DNA of 64,000 bases from Adineta ricciae (taxonomy: Eukaryota; Rotifera; Eurotatoria; Adinetida; Adinetidae). The notes beneath the pieces were generated by a model. It was not told the DNA's origin and searched no databases. It saw only the letters and a program-made list of their open reading frames with translations. Shown here one piece after another: positions 1 to 11,157 of the stretch. Made by a program: the position numbers and the translations under genes. Numbering within the stretch: the first letter of the stretch is position 1; each line of letters begins with the position of its first letter. The stretch lies in contig CAJNOJ010000059.1 of assembly GCA_905250025.1 (NCBI GenBank), positions 289,280 through 353,279 on the forward strand, written 5' to 3'.

Positions 1-3000
1 CTGAATTACTCGACAAAATGAAAGATGCTGAACCATCGTTTGTCAGGTATGTAAACTCGATTAACTGTTGGATGCGTGTGTAGTGCGTTTGTTCGTGACA
101 ATTTTGCATCTATTTTCGAGCGAAAAAAAGAACAGCATAGGTTTAACTCGATGTACATGTGCACTTAATTAACCCTATATCGCGTGCTAGGATAACGTTC
201 AATTTGAACGTTTATTTGTTTTACTAACGGCAAAGACGCGAAAAGTTTGTTGTAATCATAGATCGATTAGTTTCGAATGAGCATGTCAGACGTAAATTTA
301 TTTTCATCGAAAACTGATTTTAAAAAACTACTCTCGAAAAACGAAAAATTCCCGTGTTCAACGGATTCATGGCAAGATCTATCTGCTATAACATCTACCA
401 TCACATTCGATAATACCAGTTGGCAAAGTGCTCATGATTACTTGACCCTACCCAAATCATTTGGTGTTCATGGTGAAACAGTAGGTTACTGCCGACTGGA
501 TCGGCAAGGTCATTGGCTTCTTCGATCGCCTCCACCCCTTCTCCATAGGCATGCAAGTAATGCCGTGACATACTATGATAGAAAACGCTTATCGAGAGAT
601 TCCAATACCAGACAAACATTTCCTGATTCATTCAAAAGTTCATCGATTTCGATGGATTTCAATGTACCTACTGATCAATTGTTGATCGATATGAATGATC
701 GTCATGAATATACTTCAATTGTTCCCAGAAATAGATTGCGACACTATGAAAATATGTCATCTGACGACAGTTGTATATTATCGAGGTAGAGAAATCGCTA
801 ACCATAAGATTTACTCGAACGAGCAACAATTTCTATTTTAAACGGAATACACTTCTTTGAGTTTTTGTGAATAGATGTATCAAACCTAATCATGGAAAGG
901 TAGCCAATCAATTTGATGAAGAATTAGTTCAAGAACAACTGCGTTACAATGGCATTTTGGAAATATCTTACATCCGAAATCAAGGATGGCCAGTTCGTTT
1001 TACCTTCGAAGAATTTTTTAAACGGTTTGTATCTATTTATTGCTTGAGAACTTAACTATTGTTATAACTTCTATTGTTAGATACAAATTTATCTCTTATC
1101 CGCAAAGTAGTCCAATACGAGTCAATGAAATTACATGTGAACGAATTCTAAAAGATCTTTCGTTAACTGAATATTTAATCGGAAGATCTAAGGTATCAAT
1201 TCTGTTGATTTGATCGTATAGAAAACAAACTCATCTGTTTTAGGTGTTTTTGAAATTGGAACATTTGGAACGATTGAATCAACATTATGAAAAATATATC
1301 GCGAATATCATTAAGTGTCAAAAGGTAGCGAAAGGCTTTCTTGTACGACGAAGTCTTCTACGCAAAGCGAAACAATATGCAAACGAGCGGCACAGTCTAT
1401 TAACACAAGTATATTCGAGTGGAAAACGAACTATAGAAAAGCTTGTCTCGTTACCAAAAGTAAAGAATCGTAACGAATGAGTTTTGTATCTGGGATCAAT
1501 TATATGTTTGTTTAGATACCACCAAAGAATATTAAACAGATCCCATTGAAAACGAATGGTAAAACTGGAAGATCTGGCCATTTTATTAAGAAAAAATCGA
1601 AAGAACAGAAGAAAATCATAACAGATGAATCACATCGAACTGCTGAACAAGAGCACGACGAAATGTTGAAAGTCGCCAAAGTAATCATTTGTACAAAGAA
1701 AAAAAAACACTGATTTTCATAATGAATTTGACAGAAACTACGACTGTTAGAACGTGGTGAAATCGAGCAGTTGGATGATCTTGATCGTCAGAATTCTTCA
1801 CCTCAAGAACGCGATTACGACATGAAAATATCCGATGATTTCAGATCATCGTTAGAAGGCTTGTCAGAACGTGAAGTTCGTATCCTTGTTCAAGATGAAT
1901 TCACGCCGACGCTGAATAAACAAGGTCAACATAATCATCATTCTGCACTCCACGCAAATGTTCAATCGGGTTCGGGAGTAGCTGATACAGTCCCAGGTGG
2001 GCCATTGAAAGTTCATGATGGTGCACTTGCTATGATGGCTGCACAAATACCTATCGCGCCAACGATGAGTCTAACAACAGCAGAACAATTGATTCGAGAA
2101 ACAAAAGTGGCTCGAACGAGTGGTGATCTATTTATGACTGGTAAAGAATTTTTCTTGGGAAAGAATATAGAAATTTACGAGTGACTAGTAGATTGGGCAG
2201 TTGGACAAGATGAAAAGAAACAACCGAAGCGACCACGTTCAAAATCAGAGCCGAGAAACATATTGACGGACTTACATGATGAAAATATGCTATCGGAACA
2301 AAAGCGTGGCATGATAAGGAAAATTCTCATGTTACAAAGACAAAAATTCAAAGATAATCAAGCACGAAAAACGCGAAAACCGAATGAATTGGAAAATTCA
2401 ACGTACAGTTTTGGTTACTTGAATCAATCATCGAAAAACGACGATGTCGAACCTTTATTCGAAGAGTAAAATTGATTACCCTCATCAAAGATTGAAACAC
2501 AACTCTTTTTTTGTTATAGAGATAATCTTGAATGTTGGGATGCGGCTAGAACAATGAATGTTCAGGAAGCATATGAAAAGACGATACATTGCTATCGTTT
2601 ATCCATGCGTTTGTTAAAAATTGCTACCTACGTTGTACTGAGTATCGGTGTACTATTAGCAGCACTTGTTAGTAAAGGAGCTTTGTTGCTCATGACGAAC
2701 TCGGTGGCGAAAGTGCAAGAGGTAAGACTCGAGAATATATTTCTATTTGAGCCGACGAGTGTTATGATGAATGATCTTTTACAGACACCTTATCAAGAAC
2801 GATGGGTATGGATGTTACTGATCTCCGTATGTGCTCCGTATATTTTTACATTCGTCGACAGTTTTGGTAAATGTTTGTTCGGTAATAAACCTTGGCCAAC
2901 TGTAAAGATCTTTACTGTCGTATGTGCTTGTGCAACTGATTTTTTTCTTTCTATCTACGAATGTTGAATTCTTAGGTATTCTTCATCGAAACGTTGCACA

Positions 3001-6000
3001 GCTTTGGTATAGCGATATTCGTATTTCATATTCTACCGAAATTAGATGCAGCACGGAGTTTATTGATTATGAATGCTGTTTGTCTTGTTCCAGCTTTTCT
3101 CAAGCTTTTCTTGACGAAATCAAATTCTTCTATTGTGCGACGCAGCCTACTGTTTCTAATGGATTTTTTTGCATTTGCTATGCAATGTTCATGTGTTGGA
3201 ATTGCATTGGCATCAAAATTTCTCAAAAATGATGAACCAGCTTCAACAACGACTACAGTATCCTCTTTATTTTTCCCGACAACTACCATTCCGCTTCCGC
3301 TATTGAACCGACATCGACGACAGGATGAGTTCCTCGGTGGTAATGTCGATTTGATGGGTTCTGACATGATAGGAAACACTGAAAATGTTCTATTTACAAC
3401 ACCGATTAGTAACATGAGTTCCATTGATCAAAATCTACAAACAATCTTAGGTGGATTTCACATTGAATGGGAGTTACCAGTCGCTTTGATTCTTGTGTCG
3501 CTGACTTGGTGGGAAAATTTTGTTGATCGCGACATCAAGATTGGCGGTCGAACATTAGTACACATGAAACTGTTAAAAGAAAACATCATTGCAACACGAT
3601 CGAAAACATCGATCATAATGACATGTTGGAAAATTCTCGTTACGGTTTTGTTTGCCTATATTTTTCACCATGGCATATTCAATACAACGGTTATCTTTCC
3701 AATAAGTAGCAACAGTGAACAACTGGAAGATCCATTACCGAAGTTATCATCCGGTCAGAATTCTTGGGCCGCGCTAGGCTTTGACCAGCAACCATCGCAA
3801 GCTATGTTTCCAATTGTACCACCACGTGAGCGTCGTTCAATTGAAAATATCTCTTCGTATGTAAAACGTTCTAAGCGACAGATGGATGGAGATTTACCTT
3901 CGAATTTTGCTTATGATGATGGAACACCGAACGATATGGCTGGTGGTAATGGAGGAAATATGCCAGGTTCGGAACCACCGAATCCGAAAGATCGCTGGAT
4001 TATTTACTTAACTCCGATGATACTGAAAGTCATGTCAGATGCTTTATGTTTCTATATGGGTCGATTAGCATGCAAACTGTGCATGCAACGCTTATGTTTT
4101 GCACTACCGATTACATTAGTGACACCGCTGGCATTGACAATACTACTGGTGATGTGTTCGGTGGCACCGAAATCGACGGTCTTTATTGAAAACTTTCTTT
4201 TTTGGAGCTGTTACGCTGATTACGCGAAAGAATCATTCAAATGGCAAGTCATCTGTGGTCTTTTTCTTTGGTGGCTATCAGAATTATGGATTGGTCGACA
4301 TATTTGGTTTGGTAAAAGTCAACGTCTCGCATTTACAGAACGGTAGAGTCATTCCTAATCTTGTTTCGTCAAAAAAAGAAAGATACATGCTGTGATGCTT
4401 TTCAGACTATTTGTATCACCGCGTTATTGTTCAACATTACTTGAACAATCGCTGATGATGAATCGACGACGAAACGAATGTGATGAATTAATAGGCACGG
4501 CATATGATGAGATGGGTACAACAACAAACGTAGAAACGGAATTCGACGAGCAAAGTATTGAAGAATTGTCTATCGAGAAGAAACTCAGTGCTGATGTTCA
4601 TACCAAAATCTATTCCTGCGCAACAATGTGGCACGAAACAGAAACTGAAATGTTACAACTATTGAAGTCCATCATGAGGTAGAGTTGCATGATTGGACTA
4701 CACACATGCTCAATGGGGCAACTTTTAGGTTGGATAGCGATCAATGTGCTCGTCGAACTGCTCGAAATTATTTACATTTGAAAGATTTAGACTATTATGA
4801 ATACGAAGGACACATATTTTTCGACGATGCCATGGAAGAAGATGACAATAACGAACAAGTACCAAATAAATTTGTTCAACAACTACTCGGTGTTGTTGAT
4901 CGAGCTGCTACGTATGTTTCTCAGTTTTGTTTCATTTGTTGAAGTTTATTCATACTATCGAACAGTGCTATTCACCAATGTCCAATGAAAATTCTACCAC
5001 CACTCAAAACTCCGACGCCTTACGGCGGACGTCTGACATGGGTTTTACCTGGTGGAAATTTTCTCATTGCACACATAAAAGACAAAACAAAAATACGTCA
5101 TAAAAAGCGTTGGAGTCAAGTAAGGATTCATTTTTTCTGTCATGAAATACTTTGGAAAAAGCATCTACTAGGTTATGTATATGTACTATTTGCTTGGCTA
5201 TCGTCTATTCGGTGATTTGAATATTATCGAGAAGTTGTATAAGAAGAAATGGAAGAAGAATTCATCGAAAAACAAGTCAAAGTTATTCAAGGGTTTTGGA
5301 AATCTACTTAATAATATGGATAATAAAAAGAGAATTCAAGTAAAAGTCATTCTTTGAAAGCCAATACTCTATGCTTGAGTTTGAATAGATGGAAAATACC
5401 TATCTGTTAGCACTTGATGGCGACGTCGATTTCCATCCTGAAGCCGTTCGTTTGCTGGTCGATCGAATGAAGAAGAATAAAAAGGTCGGTGCCGCTTGCG
5501 GACGTATTCATCCAATCGGAAGTGGTATGATTTTGTTCGTCTTCGAATGTTCTTCTTCTCTTAATCGATAAAAGTTCAGGTCCCGTTGTGTGGTATCAAA
5601 AATTCGAATATGCTATTGGACATTGGCTTCAAAAAGCAACAGAACACATTTTAGGTTGTGTGGTAAGTCATTTAGATTTGACTTGCCAATGAATATATTC
5701 TCCTTGTTCGTGTTAGATGTGCAGTCCAGGTTGTTTCAGTCTCTTTCGTGGTTCAGCACTAATGGATGATCATGTTCTTCGAACCTATTGTACGAAATCA
5801 CTTGAAGCTCGACATTATGTGCAATACGATCAAGGCGAAGATCGATGGTTATGTACACTTCTATTACAAGAAGGCTATCGAGTTGAATATTGTGCTGCAT
5901 CCGATGCATTAACTTATGCACCTGAATCATTTCATGTTCGTGATATTTTGTTTTGAGCGATTGCAGTGTTGATGTTTGTTGAATCTTTAGGAATTCTTCA

Positions 6001-8521
6001 ATCAACGTCGTCGATGGGTACCATCTACAATTGCTAATATCATTGATTTTCTTGCTGAATATAAACGAATTGTACTTGTGAATGAGAGCATTTCATATTT
6101 GTATATTGTCTATCAACTTTTCTTGATGGTATCTACAGTTCTCGGTCCAGCAACCGTACTTCTAATGATTATTGGTGCATTCAATGCTTGTTTCGGTAAG
6201 TTGCTCTTTTCCATCAGACAAGATTAAAATAAAATACGCAAATGTGACTGCACAGGCACAAGTCTTTGGCAGTCTATGTACATGTCGGTTTTACCTGCGT
6301 TCTTCTACCTTCTTCTATGCTTTCATACCACAACTGATTTTCAAATACGCGCAGCGGCATTCTTCTCTGCTGTCTATGCAATTATCATGATGGCTGTTAT
6401 TGTTGGTACAACCATTCAAATCGCAGAAGATTCTTGGACGTCACCCAATGCTGTGTTCTTAATGCTGTTACTTTCTATCAATTTTATAGCTGCTTGTGTG
6501 CATCCACAGGAATTCTGGTGTGTGGTTCCAGGTTTACTCTATTTCTTGTGTATACCAAGTGGTTATCTATTTTTGATCATCTATTCGCTTTGTAATCTTA
6601 ATATTGTCTCGTGGGGTACGAGAGAAGCTCCGAAAAAAGTGAAGAAAAATCAAAGTAAAGAAGAGATTGAACGTGCTCGTTTACAAGAACTATCGCAGGT
6701 GAAAAAGAAGTCGGCTGGATTTTTTAATCAAGTAAGACTATTTGATGATGGTCGAGAACGGTAATTTCTATGACTAAAATAGGTATTTGCGAATTTCAAT
6801 TTCAAAAAATACGATGAACGAATACGTAATTATGCACGCAAATGGCTTGGACTTGAAAGATCAGGATTGAATAGTATTCTATTAAGGCAAATCTTAGGTG
6901 CAATGGAACAGATGGAAAAAGTAATTCATTCGTTGCTCTTTACATCTAAAAGATCGAAACAGATATAATCTTCTACTTTTAGCATAGATACGATGAAGAA
7001 ATGGATGCTTTTGCGACACAAGGTATCTATCCACAAGCAAATAAAACACAGATGGGATCGGAGGCAGATGCAAAATATGGTTTACTTCAGCTGGCCGCTC
7101 GTGCAGCTACTCCTCAAACGACGTGTGGGCCAATGAACCGTGCTAGTTATCCACAAATAGATCCTCAACAACAACTAATCTATCGTGGCATTAATAACGC
7201 ACGGAGTACACCGTATGGACAAATCATGTCCTATGCAGGCATTTCACGTCCAATTGAATCACCACAAGTTCTTAAACGTGATGAACTAGGTAAGAAATCT
7301 GAGATTGTTGTAGATTTTCATTCGTATGTATTTGATATGTTTAGTTAATCCTGCATGGATATTTCATGAATCATTGCAAGAATCTGAAGTTGTTATGCTT
7401 GATCCACGCGAAACCAAATTCTTCAAAGAATTAATCGAACGTTATTTGTATCCTTTGGTCGAAGATAAAGATCATCAGAAAAAGATGGTTAGCGATCTGA
7501 AATCACTTCGTAACAATTGTTGCTTCGTCTTCTTCATGATCAATACTCTGTGGATTGTCATTATATTTTCATTTCAACTTGTTTCGGAACGCATCCGTGA
7601 TTACGTCTTCATACCAATCAAACGTTTACACAATGAGCCATTGCGTTTCGAACCGTTAGGTTTTGGATTCTTAGTCTTCTTTGCAAGTATTCTACTTGTA
7701 CAATTCATTTCTATGTTATGGCATCGATACGGAACATTATTGCATTTATTGGCATCGACAGACTTGAAATTATTAGCGCAGGCAAATAATGGCAAAGGTG
7801 GACGTGGTCATCGACGCGGAGACTTTACGATGGATAATGTCGAAGATGCTGTTGAACAAGTGAAAGTGTTACAACAGTTGAAAGGCTTCAATGAAGAAGA
7901 TCTACCCGCGCCTGATTACGATGTGGATCTTGATGATGACCGACAAGCAACCGAACCAGATCTATCCACAACAGGCCTTATTTATCGTGCACATGGACCA
8001 CGATATATCAAGAATTCGACTTGTACATCACAACAATGGAGTGATATAGCTAAAGTTAATGATATGCAACGCAATTTAGACACGACTGATCATAGCGAGC
8101 TTAGTCAAATGTAAGATATTTCTTTCGTATTCGATTTTATCAAGAAGTATAAGGACTTTTTTTAAGGGCTGGTTACATCTCAGGTTCAGTTAAAACTTAT
8201 GGCAGTAATTACGAAGCAATTAAACGGCGACAAATATCAAACAAACGCCATTTATACAACAAATCACTAGATCATGTGTTTAAATCTCGTTATCAAGCGT
8301 TAACACAACAACAACAACAACAACAACCGCAAAAAGCTCCACGAGTGAGACTATCTGATGTCTTTCAACAACAACAACAAACAGCTCTACCTCGAGCTAG
8401 ACGTACATCGAGTGCATTAACCGTACGAGATAGCGTCAATGGTGGTAATCATAATCAACCAACGGCAATAACGAAAAAACATCGAAGGAAATCAAAAGAT
8501 CGACATTTAGAACATCTCTAG
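1..8521 (+). CDS. Chitin synthase fused to a myosin motor (5' part outside window)
   Basis: Multi-exon gene; motor start lies left of the window. The exon at 1-46 ends in a conserved myosin segment (EPSFV) and splices in phase 2 to 875, giving RCIKPN, a myosin signature. A converter/lever region (GRSKVFLKLEHLERL) and an IQ-like stretch (KCQKVAKGFLVRRSL) follow at about 1230-1370. A charged linker leads at about 2520 into the multi-membrane chitin synthase. GT-2 catalytic signatures are visible: ALDGDVDF near 5410, GEDRW near 5838 and QRRRW near 6000, followed by membrane helices (6100-6600) and a SWGTRE motif near 6610. The enzyme polymerises UDP-GlcNAc into chitin at the membrane. A last membrane pair lies at 7510-7750; the tail is basic with glutamine runs and stops at 8519-8521. 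About twenty introns of roughly 50 bp join in frame. Myosin-headed chitin synthases are known from molluscs; here family membership is clear, exact exon edges less so. Confidence 0.93.
277..785 (+). CDS. Possible alternative first exon inside the motor intron
   Basis: An open frame of 169 codons starts with ATG at 277 (in-frame TAG at 268-270) inside the 828-bp intron 47-874, by far the longest intron of this gene. It runs into a GT donor at 786, leaving AG as the last two bases. That is the same phase as the normal upstream exon, so splicing to 875 also yields RCIKPN. No acceptor at its 5' side fits the phase of exon 1-46, so it reads better as a first exon from an internal promoter than as a cassette. 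The peptide is Ser/Asp-rich, with no signal peptide, membrane segment or family I recognise. It could also be a chance open frame or a nested gene ending at TAG 787-789. Confidence 0.45.
2141..2191 (+). other. Intron with tandem TAGTAG acceptor
   Basis: The intron of the myosin-chitin synthase linker starts at 2141 (GTAAAG) and ends at TAGTAG, 2186-2191. Use of either AG keeps the frame and adds or removes one codon (V-D-W-A-V versus D-W-A-V). This is a NAGNAG acceptor read directly from the sequence. Confidence 0.5.
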
Positions 8522-9144
8522 TGTATCTGTATGAATATGTATCTTCCATTTTCTTTCTCCTTTCATTTGTTTTCAATAATATCATATTGGTAATTTACAA
8601 GAAAGCGGACTCTTCTGAATAACGTAACAACGAAATACATTTCAGCCATGTTGAGAGAAATTCAAACATCGGAAGTTTACAAAGAGATTAATGATGAAAA
8701 TATAGAAGATATATAGATGAAAGTAGAACAAAAGGAAAATAATTTCATTGGAGAGGATTATTGGTGTTATGAATATTTAATCAATCGAAGTTGCTTCGTA
8801 GAAAATAGATCATTCTCGAATGCATCTATTCTCTCTTTCTTTGTCTACGACGTTGATGGATATTACTCAGCCTCACAAATGATATTGACAGAAAATGAGA
8901 GTGATATTTTACATCATCGTCCAATTTCATGGTAAATCAAACGTAGTATAAAATAAGTACAGGAAGTTAATTGTAACTAACACAAGATTTTGACAACCAC
9001 ATATCGACATCTATCGAATGCAAGAGCTTAGCTGGTTGTTTGAATACAACCAACAGTTATAGAAGAAATGATGAGTGACTGACTGACTTTTATACTTAAT
9101 GATTCAAACGTTCGTCTGTTGGTTTAGTTTAGATTTAGAAAACG
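8522..9144. other. Spacer between chitin synthase and PIGC, with weak coding-like pieces
   Basis: No gene is assigned. A short ATG frame (8648-8716, MLREIQTSEVYKEI...) follows a good acceptor (TTTCAG), and a 72-codon frame runs 8717-8935, ending just after a possible donor (ATGGTAAAT). They could be alternative 3' exons of the chitin synthase, a small gene, or 3' UTR. I recognise no family. Confidence 0.3.
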
Positions 9145-10284
9145 ATGTTGTCGAATAAGTATCAGAAAGTTCTGTATGATGTTCCTGCTCATGATTTTCA
9201 AATTCTCGATGATGATCATGAATATACAATGACAAGTGAAATCAACCGTTCGATATCTTCATCCTGCTATCGTCATATTTACTGGTCAACTGTCGCTGAA
9301 TCTGGTCTCATAACTCAACAAGCAAGTTTGTAAGTAAAGACATTTTTTTCACGAAAATTTCATTTGAAATAATTCTAGAATTGTGTTGTTTGCAATTCTA
9401 TTTATTCATCTGGATGCAAATGATCTTCAACCGAAAAATATTCTATTTATCAATGCATTAATTGGTATTATTGGTTTGTTTCTTTATCGCAGACGGATCA
9501 GCATAAAATCATGTGAGAGAAAAAAATACATGAACTATATTTATCTCGTTTACAAGATAATTTGTATTTTAGTACAGGAAAATTTGAAAACTCTATCAAT
9601 CTTTCTTTTGTTTGGATCTTTGGTTTCGCCTGTTGTGTTTACTCTAACTAAAACCATTAGTACAGATACTATCTATGCAATGAGTACATTAATGATGTTA
9701 ACTCATTTGATATTTTATGATTATGGAGCTGAAACGGCAATGTAATGTTCTTCTCACTCTTACATTTGTATTCATTGTGAAAGTATTTAGGGTTCAAAAA
9801 GCATTATCATTCAGTGTAGCGTTATTTTCCTCTGTTTGTCTTGCATCACGTTTGTCAACGTCATTCCATACATTTTGTTTGGTTACATCGGCTGTATTAG
9901 TGTTTGCCCTTTGGCCAGAGTTACGAAAATATATCAAAGTAATGTCTGAAACATGTGAATCATCGTATCAATTATTTCTTTTCGTTTGTCAAGGAATCTA
10001 GTTTCGAAATCTTTTCAATTTTAACTGTTGTGCATATATTCGCTTGTGTGATACTTTTATCTCGTCTTTCAATCTTACATACGATACTTTACTCATTGGC
10101 GGTTCTTTGTCTGACATTCCTTTGTCCATTATGGCTGGTTTCGTTACAAAAATATAAAATGTATGACGGAATATTTTCAGCAGAAAAGTGAAATTTTTTT
10201 GTTTCTATTCATTCATTTAGATCTATTCGTGGTGCATGGGAAGAGGCTGTTGTTCCAGAGCAAGTTAAAGATAAATTTGCATGA
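9145..10284 (+). CDS. PIGC: PIG-C, GPI-GlcNAc transferase subunit
   Basis: Six exons with introns of about 50-65 bp. PIG-C is a multi-pass ER membrane subunit of the GPI-GnT complex, which transfers GlcNAc to phosphatidylinositol, the first step of GPI-anchor synthesis. The N-terminus carries the family pattern (YQKVLYDVPAHDF, then YWSTVAESGLITQQ). The core motifs are present across exons: SPVVFTLTKTISTDTIYAMS, HLIFYDYGAE, SVCLASRLSTSFHTF, VFALWPELRK and LCPLWLVSLQKYK. The C-terminus IRGAWEEA matches the family's GPWDEA end. Splices: 9330>9379 (phase 2), then near 9510, 9742, 9940 and 10160, all in frame. The start is the first ATG. A poly(A)-type AATAAA follows near 10308. Confidence 0.93.
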
Positions 10285-11157
10285 TTTTTCATACATTACT
10301 CGTTTGAATAAAAAAGAAACTTAGTCTTTCTTCTGTTTGACTCGTACACAATAGTTAAAAGGGTATAAATCTTCTTTTTTTCCTACCTACTCTTCGTTTC
10401 AATGAATAAATCGACTGTTAGTTGTTTCTTTGACAAATAGTAAGGTAATCATTTATTTTTTGCATATACAACGAATCAGAAGCAGAATGAATCGCTCTTC
10501 TATTCAATCACGCAATGCAGTGTTTTTCTCATAAATATATGCAAAATGATTACTCAGATGATTGATTCGTACAATATACGCGTGATTCACAAGAGGAATC
10601 AAATATATGACAAAAATATCCTATGGTCTTTTTCATCTGTCTCTCTAGATCATATCTGCAATTATTTATTTTTACATTATGTCACTTCGGCAACGGATTA
10701 ACAATTGAATTGAGCAAGTAAGTTGCTTCCGCAAATCACGATTGACAATAGGTCAAATCATCATTCATCATAAACATATGTTATTCTTTTCTTGTTCATC
10801 TCCTCTAATTTATTTTCCCTTTCATTGAACATTGTATACATATTCTTTTACATTAAGTAAATGTAAAAAGAAGGAAACAATCAGCTAGCTATCGGCAAAC
10901 ATCAGTAAATGTGACAAGTTAACCCCCAGCAAACATCTCTCTACTTGATTACATCATACAAGGAAAGAAACGACCATCCTTGTCTGTATCATCAGAATAG
11001 ATATCGATTAACGAATGATAAGATTTAACTCTCGTTTGACCTATGAGGAAAAATGAATCAAATACTACTTTTTTTTTACACCTATTCTTATCTTTAATGC
11101 TTATTTGAATGGTACAGATTACATTTCAATCTTATGTTTTTTAGTCTACGAATTAAC
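10285..11157. other. Intergenic region, PIGC to ACAP
   Basis: About 870 bp, AT-rich, with stops in all frames. It holds an AATAAA soon after the PIGC stop and presumably the 5' leader of the ACAP gene. I see no RNA gene or repeat apart from short T runs. Confidence 0.6.
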
